From Diplosphaera chodatii (Eukaryota > Chlorophyta > Trebouxiophyceae > Prasiolales > Stichococcaceae): 64,000 nt of DNA. Positions 36,001-45,212 of this stretch are shown here, one piece after another; the stretch's first letter is position 1, and the number at the start of each line of letters is the position of its first letter. Where the stretch lies: the NCBI GenBank assembly GCA_032358165.1, contig JAALGY010000030.1, forward strand, positions 930,001 to 994,000, given 5' to 3'. The translations under genes were made by a program, and so were the position numbers. A model generated the notes under the pieces. It had not been told where the DNA came from, searched no databases, and worked only from the letters and a program-made list of their open reading frames with translations.

Positions 36001-37574
36001 TCTTTTGCCAAGTTCTTGAGCACATCCCTAAGCAAGCGTGAGATGTACATGACTGAAAGTAGGTACCATACCCGGCAAGCCAGTGGTGAGTATCAGGACC
36101 AGACTCTGACCGAGCAGCTGAGTCGTCTCACCGGCAGACTGTTGTAGGCAGGGGCTTGGCAGCCACACGACCAGCAACGCCACTGGTTGTCTGGGCCACG
36201 CCACCTGAGTGTCATTGCCAGGGTCGCTCAAATGCGCATTGCGTCACGCAGTCAATCATGTATGGAGATGGTAAGGTGACCGTGCTGGCAAGGCACACAG
36301 GGCGCACCTTCGCCTTGCGGCACCGCGATGATCTCCTGCAGCACCCGCAATGACCATGCAAGGTTGACAGCAGCCCAATGCAAACTGTTGTAGGCCATGG
36401 GTAAGGTGCAGCGGCGGTGGCATGCTTGCGAGCACATTGAGCAAGAGAAAGCTTACCACATCATAGTGATGAGCCTGCTCCAGGTTGCAGAGCACCTGCA
36501 GCAGTCAGCAAAACCATGATGCGAATCGTGTAGCAAGGGCATCCGTGCGCTGCCTTGCGACTTTGTTGAAGGTGCCATCCTGGTAGACCAGAGGTGAACC
36601 TTGATACCTTGAAGTGGTTGGCGCGCACACGCAACGCACGCCCGATGTTGACGCGCCCTGGGCGCCTGGGCCTCACTTTGCCCAGCTCCTGCGCATTGCC
36701 CGTCAGCTATTTATGAGCCGCTTTGGGATGCATGGCAGGGCTGCCATGCCATTGCTTTCGAAAGGTGCAAGCTACCTTCAGCAGCAAGAACATCACAGGG
36801 TTGGCTATGACATGCAGCAAGCCTGCTGGCCAGACCCGCTGTTGTTGAACTAACTTGCAAAGCCAAGGTGGACAGCGCTCACACCAGGGCGTGCTCGGGC
36901 AGCTGCTCTGTCATCTCCTGGGTGGCGGCCTGCGCCTGCTCTTGCGTGGGCATCGTTTTCAGGCTGTCTTGCAGCGCCCGGACGCGGCTTTCACGGTCCT
37001 GAGGCTCCATGATCACAGGCCCTGCATGAATGCGGTGGGTGTAAGACTGCTGAGGGTTGTCACTGCTGTGTGTGCTGTGCAATCAGGAGCTATGCCCACG
37101 CTGCCTTCAGCAGGGCCAAGCCGGAAGGTGGGCACGCCACAGAGCAATACCGCGGCCACCGCGGCCGCCGCCGCCTCCACGCCCGCGACCACCGCCCCTG
37201 TCACCAAAGCGGCCGCCGCCCCCGCGGTCACCGCGTCCAGGGCTGCAATCCCGGTAGTTTATACACCGTGATGTCTGTCTGATCAGACGTCAGGGTTTGG
37301 TCGGGAACGCATGCTTTTCAAGCAGGGTACACTCACACCTTATCAGCAGCCCAAACATCACTCACCCGGCCCCTGGTGGCCCGCGCCCGCCGCGGTACCC
37401 GCCGCCGCCGCGATCTCTGCCACCATACCCGCCACCTCCACCCCCACCGCGGTCACCACCGTAGCCGCCACCGCCTCGGCCTGCGCCGCGGTCGCCGTAT
37501 CCTCGGTTGTATCCCCCGCCACCCCCGCGCCCTCCGCCGCGATCATATACACCGCCCCCGCCGCGCTGGCTCAT
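30042..37574 (-). CDS. AGO: Argonaute, slicer-competent, with RGG-rich N-terminus
   Basis: Argonautes bind small RNAs and silence matching transcripts. About 39 short exons join in phase from ATG 37574 to TGA 30044-30042, giving roughly 1,015 residues. Residues 1-105 are almost all Gly/Arg (RGG repeats). The N domain includes [22 protein letters not shown] and [17 protein letters not shown] includes [34 protein letters not shown] and [18 protein letters not shown] includes [20 protein letters not shown] and VVSQC. PIWI carries the catalytic set: GADVTHP (Asp), [29 protein letters not shown] (Asp), [11 protein letters not shown] and [13 protein letters not shown] (His). The chain ends NLNSSMFYV, the standard C-terminus. 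Two tiny exons are needed: VMAEDE near 35800 and MPKL (12 nt) near 33800. Confidence 0.95.
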
Positions 37575-38890
37575 CTTGTCCTGTGCAGTCTGACAGTAGA
37601 CTGTGTCAGGACTTCTCGTCACACATGAGCAGGACGAGGAGGTCTTGCGCAGAGGCAGTGCACACGCGTACATGCATGCCTCGAACACATATAACGCTCC
37701 GCAGCATCGGCTGTATCTCCAATTGCTGTCGATGCCAACTGCGTGGAGCTACATCACCACCACTCGGTAATAAGCTGTGGTGCCAGGAGTACCAATCAGC
37801 CTCAATCTTAGCCTAGCACGTCATTGCGCGCACCTTGCTCCACCACAGCTGCACTTATGTCTCGGCAACTTTTTGGCATGCATGCTTACGAGCCCTGCTT
37901 TGGGCTTCCAGCACAGAGATGAACCTTGCCCAAAAGGCACACCGGTTTAGGTTGCGGTACTCAGCACGCACGGCAGCTCTCGTCCTGCAGCGCGGCCAAT
38001 ACTCTCACGGCAGCACGCACGTCTCGAAGTGTTTGAATGGCTTGATCGCTCGCGGGAGCACCCGTCCGGCGACCGTTGGGTGTATCCAAGGCTGCTCCGG
38101 AAGTGCACGTACCGTGTAATATTACAACGGCGGCCAGTGGCACCTGCCCTTACTCTCACATCTCGTCAAACTGCTCTCTCAATCTGCGCATTGATGAATG
38201 AGGCAATGAGGGATGCCTTTGTGTCTGCCGCTCAATTACTCATATCATTCCACAGCGAATTAGCTTTGACGTCAAGAGCCGTAAAACAGCAATTGAGTGG
38301 CATGTTCTGAACGCCTTCCTGCTGGCCAGTGCCATAAACAGTGCAGATCAACTGGTGCGGCAATGTTTTGCAGCTGGAAGCAGCGACGAAATTACATACT
38401 AGAAGTTCCGTCCTTTCAATCAACTGGGCAGCACTGAACCTGGCAAGTGCCGTTACCGATAATGGTGATCGGCTGCGCTATGCGTGAAATCGACTGACAC
38501 AGGCAGGGTCATCTATGTTCCGCCCTGCGAACAAGGTCGGCAATCGATTTCGCACATCCAGCAATCTGGCTGCACCGCAGCAAGTGGTGGGAAGGAGTGA
38601 CCCGAATCTTACCAGCTTGTTCATTCAAAACAGTAAGCGTGCGGCGGCTTGCAAGTCGCTGGATGCAATGATGGAAAGACGCCTGCAGTAACACAAGTGT
38701 ACTCCTTCAGCCAGGTGGGTGCTTCAGTTTGATGACAAAGGTAGTTGCAACAAGGGGTTCAAGCGAGGCATTCAGTGATTTGGCTGCTAGCTGCACAGGC
38801 CGAGCACCGTGTTGCAAACATGTCAGAAGACACTTGCCTGCCATGACGGCAGCGCATAAGAGTCCAAGCAGGGGGTTCAGTCAGCCGGCT
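37575..38890. other. 1.3-kb unexplained stretch upstream of Argonaute
   Basis: This stretch lies between the Argonaute start and the RFT1 stop, both on the minus strand. It must hold the Argonaute promoter and RFT1 3' UTR, but that leaves several hundred bases. Minus-strand fragments near 38140-37960 and 38690-38600 have some coding look and plausible splice sites, but I recognise no protein and cannot link them in phase. Confidence 0.4.
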
Positions 38891-41758
38891 TCAGGCGGCC
38901 TTGTCGTCCTGTCCCCGTGGCTCTGTTCGCCTCTGCAACTCGCGCAGTCCGGCCCACAGATGGCCCTCGCAGTGCCGGACTGTCAGCAGCACCAGGGCGA
39001 GGCACGCAGCACCGACACCAATGTGGCACACCGCCCGCAGGGGGAAGCCCATGGTAGCTGCATGCCGTGACAAAGCGCTGCCGCCTGGCCAGAGCGCCAG
39101 CATGCTGGAGACCGGCCCCCCAGCGACCGGTCCTAACATGATATGAGCTGAACAGCCTGCACGGATGACATGTTGCGTTCTGAGCACCGGCGACTTAGAC
39201 GAAGGAAGGGTGCACCACAAACCGCACTTGGGACAGCACACAATGCTGCAGTCAGACAGAGCGCTTGCAGTAGCAGCATGCACCTGTGATCAGGAACGCA
39301 GCACATAGTGCAGTGAGCGTGCCAGAGCTGGGGAGCATGTCTGCCATGCCAACGCCGGCCGTTGTATCGCATAGGATGCGCACGAACACCAGCGAAAATG
39401 TGATCCGCAGCAACATGTTGAAGCTGTCTGCCAGGATCAAACCTGCGTGGAACGTCACTCGAGGTTACACGCTGCTGTGCGGGTCTTCAACAACGCATCG
39501 AGCCATGACCCGAAGTCGCTGTGTGCTCACCAAGGGCATCCCCCAGGCGCACGAGCAGGACGCTCAGCGCCATGTGAGCCGCGGCAAACACCACCAGTCC
39601 CACGTTGATTTGCACCAGCTGGCGGCTGCTAGCTGACGCGTGCACGTACGCCTCGAGGATGCCATTGACCTGCCGCGAGCACCAATGCAACACATGAGTA
39701 GGTCCGGGACGGGGTCACGGGGTTCTCAGCAGCATCAGTACAGAGTGGAAGGCTCGAGCAAGGCCATGCACGATGCTGACCGCTAGCAGCAGGATGAACC
39801 AGGAGTAGAGGGACAGCGCCGCAGGTGCCGCGGTGGCAGACCAGCGCGGGCCGTACAGCAGGTGCAGCAGCAGCCAGGCGTATCCGGGCCCAAACGCCGC
39901 TGAGATGGAGCCCACGATTGCCACGACACGCACCAGCAGGGCTAGCAGCCTCGCCGACTGCTGCTTGTTGCCTGTGGACGTCCAGTCAGGAGCAGCTCGA
40001 TGGCCAACTCTGACCCCAATGAGCACATACAGCAGACCACAGACGGGTGCTGCTCAGCTGATGCAGTTGTGCACAGTTATAGGCACAGCACGGCCGCACG
40101 CACCAGCGGTGCTGAAGGAGGTGAAGGCGGCCTCCTCAAAGGGCTGGAAAGCGGTGCGCACCACCAGTGAGCCCAGGTTCACCACCAAGCCATACACACC
40201 CTGCGAGCATTGTCACAATACTGCACGATTACCCCATGGCGTTTGGGCTCGTTCAGACTGTGCAATGTCACTGCTGTGAGCCCGATGAAGAGCACCTGCC
40301 TGATTATAGGCGCTCTGCAAGCCGACCATGATCATTTTGGAGCCCTCTGCCAGCACCAACTTCTCCGCAGCCTGTAAATCATACCAGACATGCGCTCTTC
40401 AATCTGCCAGCTCATCTCACCGTGCATGCTGCACGGCATGCAGCACCCCACTCACCTGCAGTGCAAAGCTGCCGCAGAGCCACAGCGTGGGGCCATGCAG
40501 CAGTTGTTCCTGGGGCATAGCCGGAACATGGCTGCATTCAGTGGCCTCTGCAGGGGCGTGCTGCTTCAGCACCCGCTTGCGCTGCCGGAGATCGCTGCCG
40601 TCTGAGGCTGCAGACTGCACGGCTGCTGCCGCTGCTGTTGCTGGAGACTGACTGCTGTATTCCTGCTGCGGGCTGCCAACTGCCCCATCTTGAGCTTTGC
40701 AGATGTCTGCAGCGTTTCTAGCGTCCTCTGCCAACCATGGCATATCCTGCAAGTATGCCGAACCATAGCACAGCAGCGTCACAGCTGCAAACGCCATCTG
40801 CGCCCAGGACAGCGCCAGCGCTGGCGGCAGGGCCGTCAGCTGCAGCAGGGCCACGGTTGTTGCCGACTTGGCGACGATGGCTGCGGTGTCCACCAGCGCA
40901 CGCAGCCGGAACCGCAGCTGCACGGCTGCCAGGATGTACAGCGGCTCGCTCAGCAGCTCCAGCATTGCGGCTGCACCTGTGCGACCATTGCAAAGACTCC
41001 TGAATCACCCCCTACTTCACCCACAGAACCCTGACATCGTGCGTGACGCTGTACAGCACCAGCCACAGGCCCCTACCTTGCAGCCGAATGGCCTGCACAT
41101 GGACATCGCGGCTGTAGGACGCCTTTGCATCACGCCAGCCAAGGGCAAGGCGGCAGGTGACAAGCGTGACCACGCACCCCACTGGGATGCAGAGCGCGGA
41201 GATGGCAAGCGTGCGCCGCGCAACCTGCAACTTGCTTGCGGGCCCCTGATAGCATAACAGACCTGTCAGATGAGCATGACGCACCAAACACAGATGCAGG
41301 TGCTCGCAGATGCGAGCTTCAGGCTGGGCGTTCACAGCTCTGCTGGTGAGGTACGCACCAGAGGGGTGCGCAGGCAGCCACGTCGAAAGCCTTCGCGGCT
41401 CAGAAACAAGATGACGGTGTTGATAAGATGAAATTGCACAGCGGCAAGCTATGCAGGGGGAAAGAGCTGGATCACTTTATATTACAGACGCACAGGGTCA
41501 TAGGAGTTCAAAGACAGCGCATGGTGGATGCATGCGCAGCGTGCCGCACCCCATAAGTTTCCGGAGTCAACAGGCGTGTGATGACCAGATTCAGAAGGAA
41601 TGTAACGGCACGAGATGACACCTGCGATACTGCAACAAGAAACAACGAGTACAGCAGTGCCGAAGCTATCATGTGCAGGCACATGTGCGTTCGGCCAGAT
41701 CTGCATACTCACGTAGCAGGTATGACAACCCGGACACCAGCACTGCGCTGTCAGCCAT
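38891..41758 (-). CDS. RFT1: RFT1 family lipid-linked oligosaccharide transport protein
   Basis: RFT1 is an ER multi-span protein needed for N-glycosylation, linked to handling of Man5GlcNAc2-PP-dolichol. Eleven exons (41758-41713, 41629-41550, 41448-41359, 41224-41077, 40976-40456, 40371-40300, 40200-40104, 39971-39781, 39669-39531, 39442-39284, 39132-38891) give 594 residues, all in phase. Landmarks are RAVTFLLNLVITRLLTPETY, HLINTVILFLSREGFRRGCL, LLSEPLYILAAVQLRFRLRA, EKLVLAEGSKMIM, GVYGLVVNLGSLVVRTAFQP, FNMLLRITFSLVFVR and repeated hydrophobic spans. A Gln/Ala-rich insert of about 80 residues sits in the central cytosolic loop. Intron 6 uses a GC donor (CAG|GCAGGT at 40299). The gene is head-to-head with RPS16. 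Confidence 0.92.
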
Positions 41759-42235
41759 GCTGCCTTCAAAACAGCCCTAGACACTCTCCACGACCGCCGC
41801 AAGGTTCCAGCGGCATGCATCCACTTCCGATGATGACATCGTGGCGGCAACGGCATGCATGCACTGGGAAGCGCGTTGCGGTGCGGCAAGCCCGGGCGGC
41901 ATCTCAATGCTGTGGCATCTCACCGAAGTGTCAGCATGATCAGGGCGCAACACATAGCATCAGCGCACTTGCACGAAGTTTCCAAGTTCAAGTGAAGTTG
42001 GATCTGCACACTGCACACTTGCTATCATATGCACCGAAGAGGTGTAACACTAGAACGAGGAAAAATGTCACCCCCTGGATGTGTCCCTATTGACAGTCCC
42101 CTTGACGCGAATCTAAGCGGCTGTTTGCTCACATAAACCCTGAGTGTGGGCCGTCAAGCAACAAGCACCCGAGCAACGAAGGCCTTTCAGGTTACGGGCG
42201 GGTGGACGCCGGCGGGTGGCTCCAACACAGCCAGC
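41759..42235. promoter_or_regulatory. Bidirectional promoter region, RFT1 / RPS16
   Basis: These 477 bases separate two diverging starts. They must drive a highly expressed ribosomal protein gene to the right and RFT1 to the left. I see no canonical TATA box; a 5' UTR intron for RPS16 is possible. Confidence 0.45.
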
Positions 42236-42679
42236 ATGGCGTCGAGCGCGCCCGCCATTGAGTCGGTGCAGACGTTCGGCAGGAAGAAAACCGCGGTTGC
42301 TGTCGCATACACCAAGCGTGGAAAGGGCCTCATCAAGCTGAACGGCTCGCCGCTGGACCTGGTGCAGCCGGAGACGCTGCGGTGGAAGGTCGCTGAGCCG
42401 CTGCTGCTGCTGGGCAAGCAGCGCTTCGCCAATGTGGACATCCGCGTGCGCGTGAAGGGCGGCGGCCATGTGTCCCAGATCTATGCCATCCGCCAGGCCA
42501 TCGCGAAGTCGCTGGTCGCGTTCTACCAGAAATACGTGGATGAGCAGTCAAAGCGGGAAATCAAGGAGATCCTGCTGCAGTACGACCGCACACTGCTGGT
42601 GGCAGACCCCCGGCGCTGCGAGCCCAAGAAGTTCGGCGGCAAGGGTGCGCGCTCGCGGTTCCAGAAGTCATACCGTTAG
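42236..42679 (+). CDS. RPS16: 40S ribosomal protein uS9 (RPS16)
   Basis: This is a component of the small cytosolic ribosomal subunit near the decoding site. The CDS is a single exon of 147 residues, the standard length. Conserved blocks include [71 protein letters not shown] and [20 protein letters not shown]. The chain ends SRFQKSYR, the universal uS9 C-terminus that reaches the P site. It is the only clearly intronless conserved gene in the window. A TGTAA signal follows 108 nt after the stop. Confidence 0.98.
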   Translation: MASSAPAIESVQTFGRKKTAVAVAYTKRGKGLIKLNGSPLDLVQPETLRWKVAEPLLLLGKQRFANVDIRVRVKGGGHVSQIYAIRQAIAKSLVAFYQKYVDEQSKREIKEILLQYDRTLLVADPRRCEPKKFGGKGARSRFQKSYR

Positions 42680-43045
42680 CTTGGCTGTCCGTCTACTGCT
42701 TGGGCTCAGCATGGCGACAGGAAGGTTGCCTGTGCTGTGAGGGTGTGCCTGGTTCCTCCGGACTTGTGCAGTGTGTGCTGGTATATCTGTAAGCATGTGC
42801 TGTACATTTGCAGTCAGACTACCACATCCAACGTCCTTCCACACACCGATGTTCACACCCTTGTTGACATCCACAGCGGCCATGTTCCTGCCGCACATGT
42901 GACAGGCTAGAAAGCTGCTCGCACACAATGCCCAACATTCAGCCGCATGCTGTGTAGACAACAGCTGTTTGCGCCCAGTCCATCCCGTCTGGCACGTTCC
43001 CGGTACAGCACGACGTCGCTCATGAACGCACGCTGACTGCGGTGC
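42680..43045. other. Convergent intergenic region, RPS16 / small helical protein
   Basis: No gene is supported. The region holds the 3' UTRs of both neighbours, including the TGTAA signal. Confidence 0.5.
42788..42792 (+). terminator. TGTAA polyadenylation signal of RPS16
   Basis: TGTAA is the usual chlorophyte poly(A) signal. It lies about 109 nt past the RPS16 stop. A TGTAA also appears at 56165 behind sucrose synthase. Confidence 0.5.
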
Positions 43046-43415
43046 CTAGTACAGGTTGGATCGATCGCCCAGCCACCGGCTGCTGGTGGTCCTCAGCACC
43101 ACCGGCGTTGGTCTCAGGTGCAGCGCTTGAATGTGACTCAGCAGCTCCCCGTGGCCTGTTTCCTCGAACAGCGCCAGCACCTGTGAGAGGATTGCGTAAC
43201 CCTGTGGACCCCGCACTGGAGTATGTGCATGCATGCTGTCTACTTGCTTGCGTTCATGGCTGCCATGCACGCCGCACCTCGGGCGTCAGCGCCCCCTGCC
43301 GAAGCACCAAGTCAAACAGCTCAATCGCCAGCTCCTCCGAGATGCCTCGCAGTGAGCCAAACCTCTTGATGTTCGCCGCAATCGCCTCAAGGCTCAACTG
43401 GAGCAGGCTCCGCAT
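43046..43415 (-). CDS. Small helical protein, 90 residues, elongin-A/RAD7-like N-terminal motif
   Basis: Two exons (43415-43278 and 43180-43046) join in phase at LTPE|VLALFEE. The first half (MRSLLQLSLEAIAANIKRFG, then ISEELAIELFDLVLRQGALT) resembles the short helical motif at the start of elongin-A and some RAD7/F-box-type proteins (LxxLCxxAxAxNIxxxxxL). The second half (LLSHIQALHLRPTPVVLRTT, then SSRWLGDRSNLY) ends in an aromatic tail. No enzyme motif is visible. The function is unknown; a role in a ubiquitin-ligase or transcription complex is only a guess from the motif. Confidence 0.6.
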
Positions 43416-43865
43416 GCATCACAGTCTGGACATGCGCATGGGGCAAATCAAGCTGTACCCAGCTTGCTGCCGCAGCAAAGCGAACGTGCTACACAGCGAA
43501 GAAGTGCAGCGTTCTATGAACATATTCCTGCAATGCACACGGAATCTGCGTGGTGTCTGCGCAGCGTCAAGGTGTCGAGGACAATCTGGCGAACATGCAC
43601 TGCTTCCACCATGATCACCCTCTTGGAATGGGAGTGCGCCACAGCAGAGGCATGTTTGCATATCTGCGAGTATTTCTCACTCGGGAGTGCGTTGGATCGT
43701 TCCGAGTGCACGCTCAAGACGTGGCGATTGCTCTTTTCCATCCTCACCTGCAGTTGCCACACCAAGGCTGTGGTGACAACCTTGTCAAACCAACTACGGT
43801 TCTGTTCATCACTGTAGATCTGTAAGTGTTTAGTTCAAACCACTTGGGAGTACATAATCTGCAAT
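43416..43865. promoter_or_regulatory. Divergent intergenic region, small helical protein / DENR
   Basis: These 450 bases separate diverging starts. No supported gene or motif is seen. Confidence 0.4.
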
Positions 43866-44966
43866 ATGGCTGAGCAGTCTGGGGAGCTGCCGGCGCCCCA
43901 GGTTGTTGAATACTGTCCCGTCACGGGCGTGCCGCCTGAGTTCAACGACGTCCTGCCCAAGTGAGCTAACGAAGCTGCGAACATGAGGCTGGGTATCAGG
44001 CAACCGCGGGCCGGCACACTAGGGTGCAAGTCTTATGCACAGCGCAATGCAGCCTGCCGCCGCAAGCTTGGTGGCAAGATGTGCGTGTGCATGCTGCCTC
44101 AGGGACTGCGACGAGTACAAGCGGTGGAAGGCGTCGCAGGATGCCGCAGCCAGCGGCGTGGAAGGCGCAGTAGCAGACCTGACGCTGAAGGATAAGGATG
44201 GCGCAGAGATTGAGAAGCAGCTGCCTGGCGGCAAGGTCAAGAAGAAGGCGAAGCCCCAGGTACACAGGGTTTGCACATGGCAGCCGGACCTCGGCACCAA
44301 AAACTGCATTGCATTGCTAGGGGAAGGAGTCTGCAGGAGTCGCATGCGGGCTCCGCTTGACAGACGGGGCACGTGCCTCTGGACGTCATGCCCCGTCTGT
44401 CAAGCGGAGCTTTGACTGTGGCATGACGTTCTGCACTTGTAACCTGTGACAGGTGATCATTGACAAAAACACCCGCAACAAGCGAAAGTGCGTCACGACA
44501 GTCTTCGGGCTTGACAGCTTTGGCGTCAAGCTCAGTGAGGCAGCCAAGCTGTTCGGCAAGAAGTTTGCCAGCGGCGCAGCGGTGGTGAAGAGCCCCACCG
44601 AGAAGGAGCAGATCGACATCCAGGGCGACTGCTTGGAGAAGGTACACTCGGCTGCTCGGTCCAGCGGCAGGAACTGTATCACAAAGGCATGGTCAGCTGT
44701 GCCCCTCGTATGCTATGGGTTGGGTTCTGACAATATTGTGGTCGTGTCTATGCCGCAGCTGCCAGAGTTTATCCTCAAAAACTACGAGGAGTCAAAGGGC
44801 ATAACGAAGGCTGACATCTGGTACATCGCAGAGAAGAGGTGCGCAGCAGGCCTCATTCAGCAAGTACGAGCTGAGGACATACCGTAGTGTGGTAAGAGCA
44901 TGTTGAGAGACGTCTGACGCAGTTGTTCTTCCTTGCAGGAAACACCCATTCTTTCCAGACGAATGA
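43866..44966 (+). CDS. DENR: Density-regulated protein DENR, SUI1-domain translation factor
   Basis: DENR works with MCT-1 in ribosome recycling and reinitiation on the 40S subunit. Five exons (43866-43960, 44103-44259, 44453-44641, 44759-44838, 44939-44966) give 182 residues in phase. The N-terminal zinc-type motif is EYCPVTGVPPEFNDVLPK, then CDEYKRWK. A charged linker rich in Lys follows (KVKKKAKPQ). The SUI1 domain holds KNTRNKRKCVTTVFGLDSFG, VKLSEAAKLFGKKFASGAAV and DIQGDCLEK, and ends PEFILKNYEE and HPFFPDE. Intron 2 contains a long perfect hairpin listed separately. Confidence 0.95.
44350..44410. repeat. 22-bp perfect inverted repeat in DENR intron 2
   Basis: The arms 44350-44371 and 44389-44410 are exactly complementary (22 bp), with a 17-nt loop. 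Sequence outside the arms (about 44325-44349 and 44411-44437) can extend the stem imperfectly. This is the size and shape of an algal miRNA precursor or a small MITE. Confidence 0.85.
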
Positions 44967-45212
44967 TCGTGTGAGAGGGGCCGAGTGCAGCAGTTTGGAA
45001 TGACTAGGTGTTGGATCACACTGCTGATGCTGTGTGAAACAGCTTCTGGGTAGAGTAGGCCAGCATTTGCGGGCATGTCAGCAATGTGCAAGTGCAAGAT
45101 GTATCGGTGACGGCAGAAGTATGACTCGACGGCATGTCAGCTGCATCACAAGGTACAAGACGTGTACGTTGCACCTCTCCCGAGCCTGTGCAGCCTGTCC
45201 TCACTGCGGTGG

